From positions 2,728,001 to 2,792,000 of the forward strand of contig NZ_CP097349.1 in the NCBI RefSeq assembly GCF_023516215.1: 64,000 bases of DNA, read 5' to 3'. Source of the stretch: Cytobacillus pseudoceanisediminis. Lineage in GTDB: Bacteria > Bacillota > Bacilli > Bacillales > Cytobacillaceae. Each line of letters opens with the position of its first letter. The stretch's first letter is position 1. Shown here piece by piece: positions 37,825-44,991 of this stretch. The notes beneath the pieces are model-generated. The model was not told the DNA's origin, made no database searches, and saw only the letters and a list, made by a program, of their open reading frames with translations. The translations under genes and the position numbers were made by a program.

Positions 37825-37980
37825 ATGACTGCTACTCTTGTGACAATCCTTCCACTTTTATTATCCATAGCCCCTATTTTGTTTATTGTTTGGTTCCTAA
37901 TTAAAATTCTAAAGATACAACAGGAGAAGAATATTATTCTTAAATCTATCTCGGACAAGCTTGATAAACTAAAGAATTAG
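37825..37980 (+). CDS. Small single-pass membrane protein, 51 residues
   Basis: ATG 37825 with AGGAGAA upstream; a longer in-frame version from 37708 lacks a site. A hydrophobic N-terminal helix (3-28) is followed by a basic amphipathic helix (KILKIQQEKNIILKSISDKL). It resembles small DUF4083-like Bacillus membrane proteins. Followed by its own terminator. Confidence 0.5.
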   Translation: MTATLVTILPLLLSIAPILFIVWFLIKILKIQQEKNIILKSISDKLDKLKN

Positions 37981-38001
37981 ACGGGGAAACTCGTCTTTTT
38001 T
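37979..38001 (+). terminator. Terminator of the 51-residue ORF
   Basis: AGACG-GGGAAACT-CGTCT followed by T5, overlapping the stop. Confidence 0.65.
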
Positions 38002-38015
38002 ACTTCGTAGTTTAT

Positions 38016-38113
38016 GTCAAATGTATACTTCTGCAATTAAATGGAAAGTTTATTTATACCGAGCAAGGACACAACCCCATTCTTTAACCCCATAAGATTC
38101 CGGACCTTGCTCG
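38016..38113. repeat. 98-bp direct repeat, copy 2, containing hairpin 3
   Basis: Second copy of the 37352-37449 repeat, same length and arm spacing. CGAGCAAGG at 38060 pairs with CCTTGCTCG at 38105. Both copies follow a small-membrane-ORF terminator ending in TCTTTTTTA.TTCG. Confidence 0.8.
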
Positions 38114-38240
38114 CACCCTTTTTGAATTATTGGCATATAATACAGGGCACACATTCCAATACCCTAGAATCTTGCCGCGAGCCTGCGGCTTCTTTTTGTC
38201 AAGAATGCATAAAGCAATTTAGCCCGGCATCATACCTATG

Positions 38241-38289
38241 TGAGCAAGGGCTCTTCCACTTCAGACTCCATATTTCTGACCTTTGCTCA
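38241..38289. repeat. Hairpin 4 of the island
   Basis: TGAGCAAGG against CCTTTGCTCA, 7 to 9 pairs with one bulged base and a loop of about 30 bases. Related in sequence to hairpins 1 and 3. Confidence 0.55.
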
Positions 38290-38314
38290 ATCCTATATAG
38301 GTTCGTGTTTTTTA

Positions 38315-38360
38315 GAGTAAGGGCAAATCAATTTCTCCTACAGCCTTTCAGCCCTTACTC
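38315..38360. repeat. Hairpin 5 of the island
   Basis: Perfect 10-bp inverted repeat GAGTAAGGGC/GCCCTTACTC with a 26-base loop, related to hairpin 2. The noncoding stretch 38002-38384 otherwise holds no supported gene. Confidence 0.65.
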
Positions 38361-38384
38361 GCAACACAATACTTATTTTGTTAA

Positions 38385-38648
38385 TCAAATATCCAATTTA
38401 AGTTGACCCGTAATTTCCTCAACGTGATCATTCCACGCAATATGACCATAGATATTGTCAGAATCAGCAGGAACAAAGTATGTCTGCTTTAAATGTCTGC
38501 CCAAACCATTACTGCCGTACCATTTAGAAATCCGTTTTAAAACAATACCTGGCTTCCATCCATATTGCTTTTCATAATGAGGTGAGGTGTTCTTCAGCAA
38601 TACATATTGCTTTTGTTCTTCTGGAGGAATTCTATCTTTTGCATCCAT
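38385..38648 (-). CDS. Hypothetical early phage protein
   Basis: 87 residues. EEQKQYVLLKNTSPHYEKQY and PADSDNIYGHIAWNDHVEEI suggest a small globular protein. No family recognised. The minus-strand early block resumes here. Confidence 0.55.
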   Translation of the reverse strand: MDAKDRIPPEEQKQYVLLKNTSPHYEKQYGWKPGIVLKRISKWYGSNGLGRHLKQTYFVPADSDNIYGHIAWNDHVEEITGQLKLDI

Positions 38649-38661
38649 CTAGGAACCTCCT

Positions 38662-38931
38662 TTACTCTTTTGTTTCCCTCCAGCTCTGGCCATCCAGCCA
38701 CCGTTCAATGCTTGCTACAAAGATATCTAATCCACCAGATATACCTTTTTTATCAATGTGGAGGGCATATCCAGAGAAATCTGACCCCTGATAAAAACAA
38801 ACGTCCTTGTACTTCTCATGCTTCCGGACCAGCAGACGTTCTTTTCCTCTGAAGAACTCCATCTCCTCGCCCTGCTTTAGATCGATGATTTGATCTTCCA
38901 GGGCGAAGGAGAATAGATCTAATTGCTTCAC
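38662..38931 (-). CDS. Hypothetical early phage protein
   Basis: 89 residues, mixed beta/alpha (EEMEFFRGKERLLVRKHEKY). It overlaps the YopX-like gene by 4 bp, so translationally coupled. Role unknown. Confidence 0.55.
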   Translation of the reverse strand: MKQLDLFSFALEDQIIDLKQGEEMEFFRGKERLLVRKHEKYKDVCFYQGSDFSGYALHIDKKGISGGLDIFVASIERWLDGQSWRETKE

Positions 38932-39347
38932 ACCTCTAACAGCTCAGGATTTTCGTGTATATTACCGATTACTTCAAATTCATCAGTTTCAAGGTAGTAT
39001 GGCATTAATAAATATCCTGCTCCATTGGCTGCCTTAACTGCCCACATCGTTTCATGCCAATAAATCCGACCAACTATTTCAACTGTTTCATGGATTTCGT
39101 TTCTACTGCAATCCGTATATGAAATTCGAGTCCACTTTACAACATCAGCATCAACAACCTCTTTGCCGTTCTTGTCTTTTAGGCCGATATATTGCCCTAC
39201 CGTTTCTTTATCAACATGATATTGAACGGAACCACCGATTAAATTTTGCGGGAGGATATAATGCATTCCGGCACCTGTTTTTACATGGCTACCATGCACC
39301 CAATCGCCAGTTAAAACCTCTAAGCCACGATATTTGATTTCTCTCAT
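38928..39347 (-). CDS. YopX-family phage protein
   Basis: 139 residues from ATG 39347, with CAGGAGG upstream. The start MREIKYRGLEVLTGDWVHGS and GQYIGLKDKNGKEVVDADVV are diagnostic of the YopX family, widespread in Firmicute phages. Function unknown. Confidence 0.88.
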   Translation of the reverse strand: MREIKYRGLEVLTGDWVHGSHVKTGAGMHYILPQNLIGGSVQYHVDKETVGQYIGLKDKNGKEVVDADVVKWTRISYTDCSRNEIHETVEIVGRIYWHETMWAVKAANGAGYLLMPYYLETDEFEVIGNIHENPELLEV

Positions 39348-39388
39348 TACGAACCTCCTGTTATTAGGAAACTTAATACAAATTTTGT

Positions 39389-39508
39389 TTATCCTTTCAG
39401 CACACCAGCAGATACAAATAAATTTCTCCAAGCTCTGGCTAATCTTTCCTTACGACGACGGGCAAGTGATTTTCCCAAACGTCTTTTCTGTTTAATTTTG
39501 TTTGCCAT
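39389..39508 (-). CDS. Tiny basic phage protein, 39 residues
   Basis: Starts at ATG 39508, ends 39389. Eleven of the first 24 residues are Lys/Arg (KQKRRLGKSLARRRKERLAR), so it probably binds nucleic acid. Overlaps the upstream ORF by 17 bp. Confidence 0.4.
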   Translation of the reverse strand: MANKIKQKRRLGKSLARRRKERLARAWRNLFVSAGVLKG

Positions 39509-39635
39509 CTGATACACCTGCCTCCTCATTTCTTGACTGGAGCTCCCTAGCTGCAGCATAACGATCTTTCATTCTGGCGTATTCATCTTTTGCAATATCA
39601 TAAAGTTGCTGATTAGTAGCCTTTGATAAATCCAT
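39492..39635 (-). CDS. Tiny phage protein, 47 residues
   Basis: Starts at ATG 39635 close to the upstream stop (weak GGGTG site). Helical (LYDIAKDEYARMKDRYAAAR). Function unknown. Confidence 0.4.
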   Translation of the reverse strand: MDLSKATNQQLYDIAKDEYARMKDRYAAARELQSRNEEAGVSDGKQN

Positions 39636-39636
39636 G

Positions 39637-39777
39637 TCAGCACACCCACTTTACATCCCTTTCACTTATCTTAAAAATGCTGTGATTTTCTTGGCATTCA
39701 ACCGAACAATATAAAACTTCATCAGTTGTCACCAAAAATGATTTTCCACAACATGAACACTGGCTATTTTTTCCCAT
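39637..39777 (-). CDS. Tiny zinc-ribbon-like phage protein, 46 residues
   Basis: ATG 39777 after GAGGTAA. Cysteines in SQCSCCGKSF and LYCSVECQ could bind one zinc. Function unknown. Confidence 0.5.
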   Translation of the reverse strand: MGKNSQCSCCGKSFLVTTDEVLYCSVECQENHSIFKISERDVKWVC

Positions 39778-39809
39778 TGAGTTACCTCACTACAGATTTT
39801 GTTGATGGT

Positions 39810-40061
39810 TTACTCTCCTTTTAAGCCTGTTTTCCGTCTGTCTATGAGATCTTGTCGAGCAAGGTGAATGAGAGCAAGCAAGACTTCATCTGGATCTCTT
39901 TCAAAATAATTTCCAATCCAAGTAATGCTAAATTCTCTATCCCATAAATCCTTGAGTACAACGAGCTCAGCATCATCCCAAATAAAGTCCAACTCTTCAA
40001 GAACAATCACTGTTTTCCTCCTGGCGTCCCTTAGAAGAGATTCCTTCCGAAAACCCATCAA
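39810..40061 (-). CDS. Hypothetical early phage protein
   Basis: 83 residues, acidic with a likely helix-turn-helix-like middle (LWDREFSITWIGNYFERDPD). It overlaps the next gene by 4 bp. It could be a small DNA-binding protein; not assigned. Confidence 0.55.
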   Translation of the reverse strand: MMGFRKESLLRDARRKTVIVLEELDFIWDDAELVVLKDLWDREFSITWIGNYFERDPDEVLLALIHLARQDLIDRRKTGLKGE

Positions 40062-40243
40062 CTCACTTCTTTCACAAGTCTTGCGCCTTCAAGTTCTGCT
40101 TTTCTCATGGAGATTCTTTGGCAAAACTCCTCAAACCTTTTATCCTGAGCCGGTGCTGGTCCACAGTTGGGGCAGTTATGATAAACAATTGAAAAACTGC
40201 CCACCTCATGAATAACGTGTGTGCCATTGCATAAATTACACAT
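40058..40243 (-). CDS. Small zinc-finger phage protein
   Basis: 61 residues. CNLCNG and CPNCGPAP make a four-cysteine zinc site, followed by a helix. It overlaps the DnaC-like gene by 8 bp. Similar small zinc proteins follow helicase-loader genes in Bacillus phages. Confidence 0.6.
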   Translation of the reverse strand: MCNLCNGTHVIHEVGSFSIVYHNCPNCGPAPAQDKRFEEFCQRISMRKAELEGARLVKEVS

Positions 40244-41150
40244 GCTTTTTTGCTCCCTTCTTCAATCGCCAGTCAGTACCTTCAGTTTCTAACAAAAATT
40301 CATCTGCTTGACCTATAAGTCTGCTTGCAGCTGCATAGCCTATCTTTTCGGCAAGGCTTCCTCGATCTTCGTTTGAATTAAACACAATTGGCTTCTGAGA
40401 TCTATATCGCTCATTGATGATGGTGTAATACATTCTTTCTCTTGGTTCTGTCCAGTTCACTTTTCCAATGTCATCCCAGATAAGAACGTCTGCATTTAGA
40501 ACGTTTCTCAGCAATTGGTTATAAGATTCACCTTCATCACTCATCATTTTTGCTTGCATCAATTGTTCCATGAACATAACATCAGAAACGATCACAACGT
40601 TGAACCCGTCTTTGATTAGCCTCTTAGCCAAAGAAACTTGTAAATGCGTTTTACCAATCCCGTAGTTATTATGTTTTTGTTTAACCGCAGGCCTTTCAGA
40701 AGATGGCAATTCCTTTAGTCTTTGTTCACCAAAAACAGCTACAAAACCGAAATTCCAAGACGGAATGTTCTTCTTTTTACGTCCTTCTGTGTCAGTTTCA
40801 ATTTCAAAAAGCTTAAGATAATCAAAGGTTGATTGATACATAGCTTCTTGTTCCTGTGATAGACGCTGGTAATTTTCAAAATTTGCATTCGTAAATTCAT
40901 CCGGAATCATAGAGTTTTTAAATCGCCTTTTCCATGCGTTTCTTTCTCGGCAATCACACGGCCTGGCAACATCATAGCCATCTTCATTCTTGTAAAGAAT
41001 AAATTCAGTGTCTTTACAAACTGTGCAATTATAATTATCCGCCCCATGCTCTTCTTGCTGCTTCTGCTTCTCTGATGGCCTGTTCTGCATTTTTTGGTGC
41101 AGGTCTGCCAAAACCTGATCCATGCTTGTAAACCTTTGATCGTTTCTCAT
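40236..41150 (-). CDS. DnaC/DnaI-like helicase loader
   Basis: 304 residues. ATG 41150 is preferred: AAGGGG lies upstream and the extension to 41357 is only the out-of-frame shadow of the DnaD gene. An N-terminal zinc module (CTVCKDTEF, CDCRERN; about 50-90) precedes the AAA+ domain with Walker A NYGIGKTHLQ and Walker B VLIWDDIGK. It loads replicative helicase onto phage DNA together with the DnaD-like protein. Confidence 0.88.
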   Translation of the reverse strand: MRNDQRFTSMDQVLADLHQKMQNRPSEKQKQQEEHGADNYNCTVCKDTEFILYKNEDGYDVARPCDCRERNAWKRRFKNSMIPDEFTNANFENYQRLSQEQEAMYQSTFDYLKLFEIETDTEGRKKKNIPSWNFGFVAVFGEQRLKELPSSERPAVKQKHNNYGIGKTHLQVSLAKRLIKDGFNVVIVSDVMFMEQLMQAKMMSDEGESYNQLLRNVLNADVLIWDDIGKVNWTEPRERMYYTIINERYRSQKPIVFNSNEDRGSLAEKIGYAAASRLIGQADEFLLETEGTDWRLKKGAKKHV

Positions 41151-41948
41151 TATTCGCATCCCCTTCACCTTGATTTTCCATGAATTTATCGAGTATATAT
41201 CCAACACAGTAGCCGAGGCTGTTAATACGATCTCGATGATGTTTAGGCTCAAAGGTGTCAAACCTTTGCTTAAGTAGTGAAAGAGCTTCATCCAGAGGAA
41301 CGGTCGAGAGAATTTCAGCAGCAGCATCCTCATCTTTCGGAGAGTGGGCAAACCCATGGCCTCTTAGAGAAATAAATTGATTAATGAGCGTTGCTCTATT
41401 AGCTGCTTCTTTTTCTTTTTCTTCTTCTTTTTCTTCTTCTTCTTCTTTTTCTTGTCCACTTATCGTGGACGTATCGTAAAAACCTTGATCTAATAAGGTT
41501 TCACTTTTTTACCATTTTTTTCAGTACGTATCGTGAACGAATCGTAAATGAATTTGATCTCTTCCTTCTCGATTCGTTCACCTACAAATGAGATAAGGGA
41601 AATATCCTTCACATTTTTAAGTTCAGCCCTCACACAATCGAGTACTGGCTTTCCTCCTCGATTGAAGTTGTAGCGCCCCCAATTTTTGATAGCAATTTCC
41701 CTTGTCTCAGCGTTATAGAGGACCAATTTATGGTGATTAATAAACCGATCTAGAAGGGCATTGACGCTTTCTGGGGAATACCCCATGTCAAATGCCATTT
41801 GTTTTTTTGTAATTTGGTAGATTCCAATTTGAGTAGTATTAGAGTTAGTCAGCAGGTAAAGGAAAAAGTATTTATCTTCTGCTGTCATTTCCTCAACTAC
41901 TTTAGGATCATCCCAAAAGTCTGTGTGGATCATTCTAAATTTAGCCAT
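41035..41948 (-). CDS. DnaD-like replisome organiser (one-base frameshift)
   Basis: 304 residues when one base is added to the T6 run at 41505-41510; as read it stops after 152. Residues 1-130 form a winged-helix domain of phage replisome organisers (FRMIHTDFWDDPKVVEEMTA, QMAFDMGYSPESVNALLDRF). An almost pure Glu/Lys linker (about 165-183) leads to the C-terminal part (RINSLGYCVGYILDKFME). It overlaps the dnaC-like start by 116 bp in another frame. Confidence 0.82.
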
Positions 41949-41952
41949 TTTC

Positions 41953-42135
41953 TTATCCTCCCTTTAGTCTTTCGCAAACAGCAAAACCATCTTTAATTTT
42001 TAATAACTTGTAATCTGGATAGCGAGTTAAATATTTCCGCACTTGGTCTAAAAAAAGATGCTCGGGGAGCAATTGCTCTATTTCGAGCAGCCAGTTTGGA
42101 AGTACCACACTTGAATGATCGTTAAATGATCGCAT
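41953..42135 (-). CDS. Hypothetical early phage protein
   Basis: 60 residues from ATG 42135, which touches the stop of the upstream tiny gene (TGATG coupling). Contains PDYKLLKIKDGFAVCERLKG. No family recognised. Confidence 0.5.
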   Translation of the reverse strand: MRSFNDHSSVVLPNWLLEIEQLLPEHLFLDQVRKYLTRYPDYKLLKIKDGFAVCERLKGG

Positions 42136-42305
42136 CAATGTTCAATAAAAATGTGAACATGATGATTTTTACTTTCAGGAAGACTATCTTTAATTTCCTG
42201 AGCCACTTCCCTACATTCAGAGACACTTTCTGCAGGAATGAATGCCCAGTGCACTGTTTGAAAGTTCTCATTCACTTGGATAGAAAAATCAACTGAAAAG
42301 AGCAT
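42135..42305 (-). CDS. Hypothetical phage protein, 56 residues
   Basis: ATG 42305 to TGA 42135. MLFSVDFSIQVNENFQTVHW, ending in a His-rich NHHVHIFIEH. No clear ribosome site, but stop and start are coupled with the next gene. Confidence 0.4.
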   Translation of the reverse strand: MLFSVDFSIQVNENFQTVHWAFIPAESVSECREVAQEIKDSLPESKNHHVHIFIEH

Positions 42306-42413
42306 AACTTGTCCATCCTTTGCATAAAATTTAATAAGATGTTCAGCAAGTCAGATTCTTGCTGAGAGTATTAGCCATATGCTAATATGAAATTAATCAA
42401 CTTTTTTGTTTCC

Positions 42414-42611
42414 CTATCTTGCAGTGAGCTGTGGTGAGCTTGCTGCTTTTTTCTTTTTGTTTAATGTTTTAAATCCTATCTCTTCATAGACTTCTAACAA
42501 ACTGGTAAGAACATTTTCTGCAGTGAATTGCTTCGGGTATTGCTTATGAAGTTCAGCCAAAGATTTTGCTTGCAATCCCATTTCGAAATACTTCTCTCTC
42601 CTTTCGCTCAC
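42414..42611 (-). CDS. Hypothetical early phage protein
   Basis: 65 residues, GTG 42611 overlapping the previous stop (GTGA). Helical and basic (LAELHKQYPKQFTAENVLTS). Role unknown. Confidence 0.5.
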   Translation of the reverse strand: MSERREKYFEMGLQAKSLAELHKQYPKQFTAENVLTSLLEVYEEIGFKTLNKKKKAASSPQLTAR

Positions 42612-42715
42612 TTTTTCACGCGCCTTTCTGTAGCAGTAAAATCCCCAATCAGAATACCCATGATAAACACAAGCTGAGTTCCAAGAATCATTGCAAAGAC
42701 ATAACCTAGATCCAC
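42608..42715 (-). CDS. Tiny membrane protein, 35 residues
   Basis: GTG 42715 with AAGGAGGG upstream. One hydrophobic helix (LGYVFAMILGTQLVFIMGIL) and a basic tail. Coupled to the genes on both sides. Confidence 0.5.
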   Translation of the reverse strand: MDLGYVFAMILGTQLVFIMGILIGDFTATERRVKK

Positions 42716-42718
42716 TAA

Positions 42719-42826
42719 TTAACCCTCCTTAGAGATTTTGAATTTAGCAGCCCAATCAATTTTTACACCTTGGCTTTTTAGCTTGCTGATCAATTGATCT
42801 AATTTCTGTTTCTTAGTTAAAACCAT
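42719..42826 (-). CDS. Tiny basic protein, 35 residues
   Basis: ATG 42826 with GGAGGATGG upstream. LTKKQKLDQLISKLKSQGVK suggests a short basic helix. It overlaps the end of the 42817 HTH gene and precedes the 42715 gene by a few bases. Confidence 0.45.
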   Translation of the reverse strand: MVLTKKQKLDQLISKLKSQGVKIDWAAKFKISKEG

Positions 42827-43080
42827 GCTATCCATCCTCCAATTATCGGCATTAGTTGCTGAATTAAATTAATCCCGTCCAGTCCATACATAAATGCAAC
42901 AGCTACTTCTGGAGATTGAGTGTTTGTCATCCATGCTTGAAACAGCGACATTGTTGGTTCTTTTCTATCAGATTCGTATTTTGAGATGTCAGACTGATTG
43001 ATAAATAGTTTTTCTGCTAATTCTTCCTGGCTGAATCCAGCCCGTGTCCGACACGCCTTTAATATCGCGCCGAATTTCAT
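42817..43080 (-). CDS. XRE-family HTH protein
   Basis: 87 residues. An HTH at 5-58 (RAGFSQEELAEKLFINQSDI) precedes a hydrophobic tail (about 68-87, IQQLMPIIGGWIAWF) that may anchor it to the membrane or form a dimer core. An early regulator of the prophage. Confidence 0.75.
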   Translation of the reverse strand: MKFGAILKACRTRAGFSQEELAEKLFINQSDISKYESDRKEPTMSLFQAWMTNTQSPEVAVAFMYGLDGINLIQQLMPIIGGWIAWF

Positions 43081-43149
43081 ATGTAATTGATCACCTCCTT
43101 ATATTCCAAAATGGAATACTTTTCAAAGGAAAATCTTGCTAATATTTAA

Positions 43150-43380
43150 TTAAGAAATCTTCCTAGGCTTCCAATTTTCAATGAAGTTGATAACTGACAA
43201 CATTTCATCCCGGGTAAGCTCTTTGTAGCTGCTGACGTTATATCTGTGTTTTATATCCCGGTAAAGTGCTGAAAAGAGTTTCGATGATTCATCTTTATTA
43301 CGTGAAAGCTTATAGACCCTTTGCGTTACGCCGTTTCTCAAACGCTTTTGTTCACCAGGGTAAAGTGTTTGGCTGCTCAT
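43150..43380 (-). CDS. ORF6C-domain-like phage protein
   Basis: 76 residues. The region LFSALYRDIKHRYNVSSYKE...DEMLSVINFIENW matches the ORF6C domain usually found at the C terminus of phage antirepressors. Here it stands alone with a short basic N terminus. It starts at the ATGA overlap with the tiny gene upstream. Confidence 0.7.
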   Translation of the reverse strand: MSSQTLYPGEQKRLRNGVTQRVYKLSRNKDESSKLFSALYRDIKHRYNVSSYKELTRDEMLSVINFIENWKPRKIS

Positions 43381-43502
43381 TTTGAATTGGCCACCTTCTC
43401 ACTTCTGGCTTCCTTTTGCTGATCAGAAAGACTCCTGAGCAGTCCAGGCAATAAATATTTGTTTACCGCCTGGGCCAATTTATCAGCTGGAACTTTGATC
43501 AT
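43377..43502 (-). CDS. Tiny early phage protein, 41 residues
   Basis: ATG 43502 with AAGGAGG upstream. MIKVPADKLAQAVNKYLLPG and a helical tail. First gene after the cro-like gene and downstream of operator O1 (43578-43594). Confidence 0.5.
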   Translation of the reverse strand: MIKVPADKLAQAVNKYLLPGLLRSLSDQQKEARSEKVANSK

Positions 43503-43577
43503 GGAAAATCGCCTCCTTAATAATGTTTATGTGGTTTTGATTGTCCGTTATTGCTACATTAGATTTGCGCTTCTTAA

Positions 43578-43594
43578 TTTAACCTGCAGTTAAA
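43578..43594. promoter_or_regulatory. Immunity operator O1
   Basis: TTTAAC-CTGCA-GTTAAA, 17-bp perfect-arm palindrome at the end of the cro-like gene, upstream of the 43502 early gene. Confidence 0.75.
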
Positions 43595-43787
43595 TTGGTG
43601 GATAAAAAATTTTATCCGGAGTTGTTCCTAAGATCTTGGCTATTCTAATAGCCATTTCATATGAGAGACCACGCTTGCCATTTTCAATCATCCAATAATA
43701 TTGAAACGACACATCCAACTTTTCAGCCATTGATTTACATGAAATATTTTTGTGTTCTCTTAGTTTCCTTAAATTGTCGAGATTCAT
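43590..43787 (-). CDS. Cro-like XRE regulator
   Basis: 65 residues from ATG 43787 (GAGGTG site). It is a single HTH domain (CKSMAEKLDVSFQYYWMIEN) diverging from the CI-like gene at 43949. The five operators around it support a Cro/CI switch. Confidence 0.82.
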   Translation of the reverse strand: MNLDNLRKLREHKNISCKSMAEKLDVSFQYYWMIENGKRGLSYEMAIRIAKILGTTPDKIFYPPI

Positions 43788-43801
43788 TAACTCACCTCTC
43801 A

Positions 43802-43818
43802 TTTAACTTGTTGTTAAA
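43802..43818. promoter_or_regulatory. Immunity operator O2
   Basis: TTTAAC-TTGTT-GTTAAA, 17 bp, 14 bp before the cro-like start. Confidence 0.8.
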
Positions 43819-43828
43819 TACATATTAA

Positions 43829-43845
43829 TTTAACCGTAAGTTAAA
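43829..43845. promoter_or_regulatory. Immunity operator O3
   Basis: TTTAAC-CGTAA-GTTAAA, 17 bp; centre is 27 bp from O2. Confidence 0.8.
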
Positions 43846-43857
43846 GTCAACAAAATA

Positions 43858-43874
43858 TTTCACATTTAGTTAAA
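43858..43874. promoter_or_regulatory. Immunity operator O4 (one mismatch)
   Basis: TTTCAC-ATTTA-GTTAAA, same 17-bp layout with one changed base in the left arm; 29 bp from O3. Confidence 0.65.
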
Positions 43875-43904
43875 TTTATGTATTTCAGTATCCTACCTAT
43901 TCCG

Positions 43905-43921
43905 TTTAACGATTAGTTAAA
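43905..43921. promoter_or_regulatory. Immunity operator O5
   Basis: TTTAAC-GATTA-GTTAAA, 17 bp, 27 bp before the CI-like start; suited to autoregulation of the repressor. Confidence 0.8.
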
Positions 43922-43948
43922 TTATAATTACATGAGAGGTGAAGACAT

Positions 43949-44347
43949 GTGTTAGGTGCCCGTTTAAAAAAATTAAGAGCAGAGAAAAAACTTACGCAAA
44001 GGCAATTGGCTGATAAGATAAATGTTACTCATGTATCAATATCCGGATATGAAAATGGAAATCGGAGTCCTGATACTGAAACATTAGAAAAATTAGCCGA
44101 CTTTTTTGAAGTATCTGTTGATTACTTACTTGGTAGATCTAGTATTTCAAAAGGTTCTGATTTAGATGAAACATTTGACTCCCTTGCAGAAATAACCAGG
44201 CTAGTTAAGGAATACGGCATTGAACAGATTGGGTTTTTTGACATAGAAGAATGGAAAAAGCTTACTCCTGAAGATGTGGAGGATATCCGCAATCACTTTG
44301 AATGGGTTGCACATAAGGCTAAACAGAGGAATAAAGAAGATAAGTAA
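43949..44347 (+). CDS. CI-like prophage repressor (XRE HTH)
   Basis: 132 residues from GTG 43949 (AGAGGTGAAG site). HTH at 6-60 (KKLTQRQLADKINVTHVSIS, SVDYLLGRS) and a C-terminal helical region (DIEEWKKLTPEDVEDI), but no LexA-type autoprotease domain. Repressors of this type are inactivated by a separate ImmA protease, and an ImmA-like gene follows at 44499. Confidence 0.87.
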   Translation: MLGARLKKLRAEKKLTQRQLADKINVTHVSISGYENGNRSPDTETLEKLADFFEVSVDYLLGRSSISKGSDLDETFDSLAEITRLVKEYGIEQIGFFDIEEWKKLTPEDVEDIRNHFEWVAHKAKQRNKEDK

Positions 44348-44498
44348 GCACCTAAACCAAGAACTGGATAGGTGCTTTAGTTTTATAAAAAATGAGCCTA
44401 TATCACATAAGAAATAATAATATCCAATACACTAGGTTTTAAATCATATTGCAGAAGGGAACGTATGTTTGTATAATAATGTCAAAAGGAGGCATATT

Positions 44499-44987
44499 AT
44501 GCAAGCAACAACCCGCCTTTATCCCACCACAGCACTTGAAGATTGGGTTACAGATTTTTATAGCCGATTAGGAATCGTGAAGCCAGAACATATTAAAGAG
44601 GAAGTTATCGCAAGAAAATGCGATATATACATTCACAGAAAGCCTCGATCATCTTTTTATGAAATCGTTGGCCGATATAGAGGAATTACGGTTGATAACA
44701 GAGTGTTACCGTCAATACAGCGTGAAATGTTTTTCCATGAGCTTAGTCACATTTTAAGGCATGCTGGAAATCAGCTAATGATGCCAAAAGCATTCAAGGA
44801 ACTCCAGGAAAGAGATTCTTACCATTTTACCAGATATGCAGCAATTCCCCACCACATGATTCATTTTATAGACCTGGAGGATCCTTATGTTATAGACCAG
44901 ATGACAAGTTTATTTAAAGTAACACCAGAGCTCTGTATAGAAAGATTAATGCAAATACAGAAAAGAATGAAAAGAGATGTGTGGTGA
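44499..44987 (+). CDS. ImmA/IrrE-family metallopeptidase
   Basis: 162 residues from ATG 44499 (AAAAGGAGG site). The zinc motif HELSH (in QREMFFHELSHILRHAG) and YAAIPHHMIHF fit. In ICEBs1 and related prophages ImmA cleaves the neighbouring repressor to start induction; here the partner is the CI-like protein at 43949. Confidence 0.9.
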   Translation: MQATTRLYPTTALEDWVTDFYSRLGIVKPEHIKEEVIARKCDIYIHRKPRSSFYEIVGRYRGITVDNRVLPSIQREMFFHELSHILRHAGNQLMMPKAFKELQERDSYHFTRYAAIPHHMIHFIDLEDPYVIDQMTSLFKVTPELCIERLMQIQKRMKRDVW

Positions 44988-44991
44988 AAAA

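Noticed and set aside
37377..38400. Homologous-looking frames MEILFIPSK... and MESLFIPSK... in the two 98-bp repeats
   Set aside because: No ribosome site before either start, and the similarity follows from the DNA repeat and its hairpin arms; frames diverge at once outside it.
41160..41357. Longer start for the DnaC-like protein (from 41357)
   Set aside because: The extension is the out-of-frame complement of the DnaD C-terminal coding region, which reads sensibly in its own frame; ATG 41150 has the ribosome site.
42370..42386. Palindrome ATTAGC-CATAT-GCTAAT upstream of an early gene block
   Set aside because: Single isolated copy in AT-rich DNA; too little support for an operator.
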